A DNA stretch of 7,821 nt from the NCBI GenBank assembly GCA_002296885.1, contig DBIH01000056.1, positions 1-7,821 of the forward strand, in the 5' to 3' direction. Position numbers and translations under genes: made by a program. The notes under the pieces are model-generated. The model did no database searches. It was given only the letters and a program-made list of their open reading frames with translations, and was not told the origin of the DNA. The stretch is from Flavobacterium sp. UBA807. Its GTDB lineage: Bacteria > Bacteroidota > Bacteroidia > Flavobacteriales > Flavobacteriaceae. Positions 7,741-7,821 of the stretch are shown one piece after another. The first letter of the stretch is position 1. The number at the start of each line of letters is the position of its first letter.

Positions 7741-7821
7741 TTAAAATGCATTTAAAATAAAATACCAAACAGCAACCGTTGCAAACGATAACGGAATTCC
7801 GATTCCGACCATCATGCTGCT
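7741..7821 (-). CDS. C-terminal end of an integral membrane protein (5' end outside window)
   Basis: On the minus strand an open frame enters from the right edge and ends with TAA at 7743-7741, directly before the fsr ATG. The 26 visible residues (MMVGIGIPLSFATVAVWYFI, then LNAF) form one long hydrophobic segment with no charge, which fits the last transmembrane helix of a transporter or other membrane protein. The exact stop-to-start junction with fsr supports a real gene in the same operon. The fragment is too short to assign a family, and a chance open frame cannot be excluded. Confidence 0.55.
   Translation of the reverse strand, partial: SSMMVGIGIPLSFATVAVWYFILNAF

Noticed and set aside
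7792..7801. Ten-base palindrome CGGAATTCCG as an operator
   Set aside because: It lies inside the partial membrane protein frame, away from any start, and a single 10-base palindrome is expected by chance.

Overview
This window looks like chromosomal DNA from a Bacteroidota bacterium, most likely a Flavobacterium or close relative (Flavobacteriaceae). The evidence is an AT-rich base composition, almost no Shine-Dalgarno sequences, a match to the Bacteroidota -7 promoter element (TAnnTTTG), a C-terminal type IX secretion (T9SS) sorting domain, and a SecA whose tail lacks the zinc-binding cysteine motif. I see no rRNA, tRNA, CRISPR array, insertion sequence or phage gene.

Layout. Plus strand, 1-1680: the C-terminal half of secA, cut by the left edge and closed by a clear hairpin terminator. 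Plus strand, 1785-3980: a two-gene unit of exported proteins. The first is an aryl-sulfate sulfotransferase-like beta-propeller with a Sec signal and a T9SS sorting tail. Six bases later comes a small Sec-exported protein of unknown function. Plus strand, 4034-4144: a 36-residue lysine-rich microprotein that is easy to miss, with its own candidate promoter. A bidirectional terminator at 4143-4174 separates it from a convergent block. Minus strand, 7821 down to 4173: a tightly packed run of four genes in transcription order. These are the tail of a membrane protein (partial), a fosmidomycin-resistance-type MFS exporter (fsr), a five-helix membrane protein fused to an SRPBCC/START-like domain, and a GlcD-like FAD-dependent 2-hydroxyacid dehydrogenase. 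The stop of the first gene abuts the ATG of fsr, fsr and the SRPBCC gene are 36 bp apart, and the SRPBCC and FAD genes overlap by 35 bp. This is the pattern of one operon.

How it fits together. SecA drives Sec export, which both signal-peptide proteins would use, but adjacency alone does not make that a dedicated link. The sulfotransferase would go on through T9SS to the cell surface or medium, where aryl sulfates would be met; its small partner has no sorting tail and should stay in the periplasm. The minus-strand operon combines drug or metabolite efflux, a membrane-anchored ligand-binding fold and a hydroxyacid oxidase; no shared pathway can be read from sequence alone. Most of the window is ordinary. 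The points most worth a second look are the microprotein gene, the predicted periplasmic SRPBCC domain, and the secreted sulfotransferase with its unknown partner. I did not find a convincing new multi-gene system.
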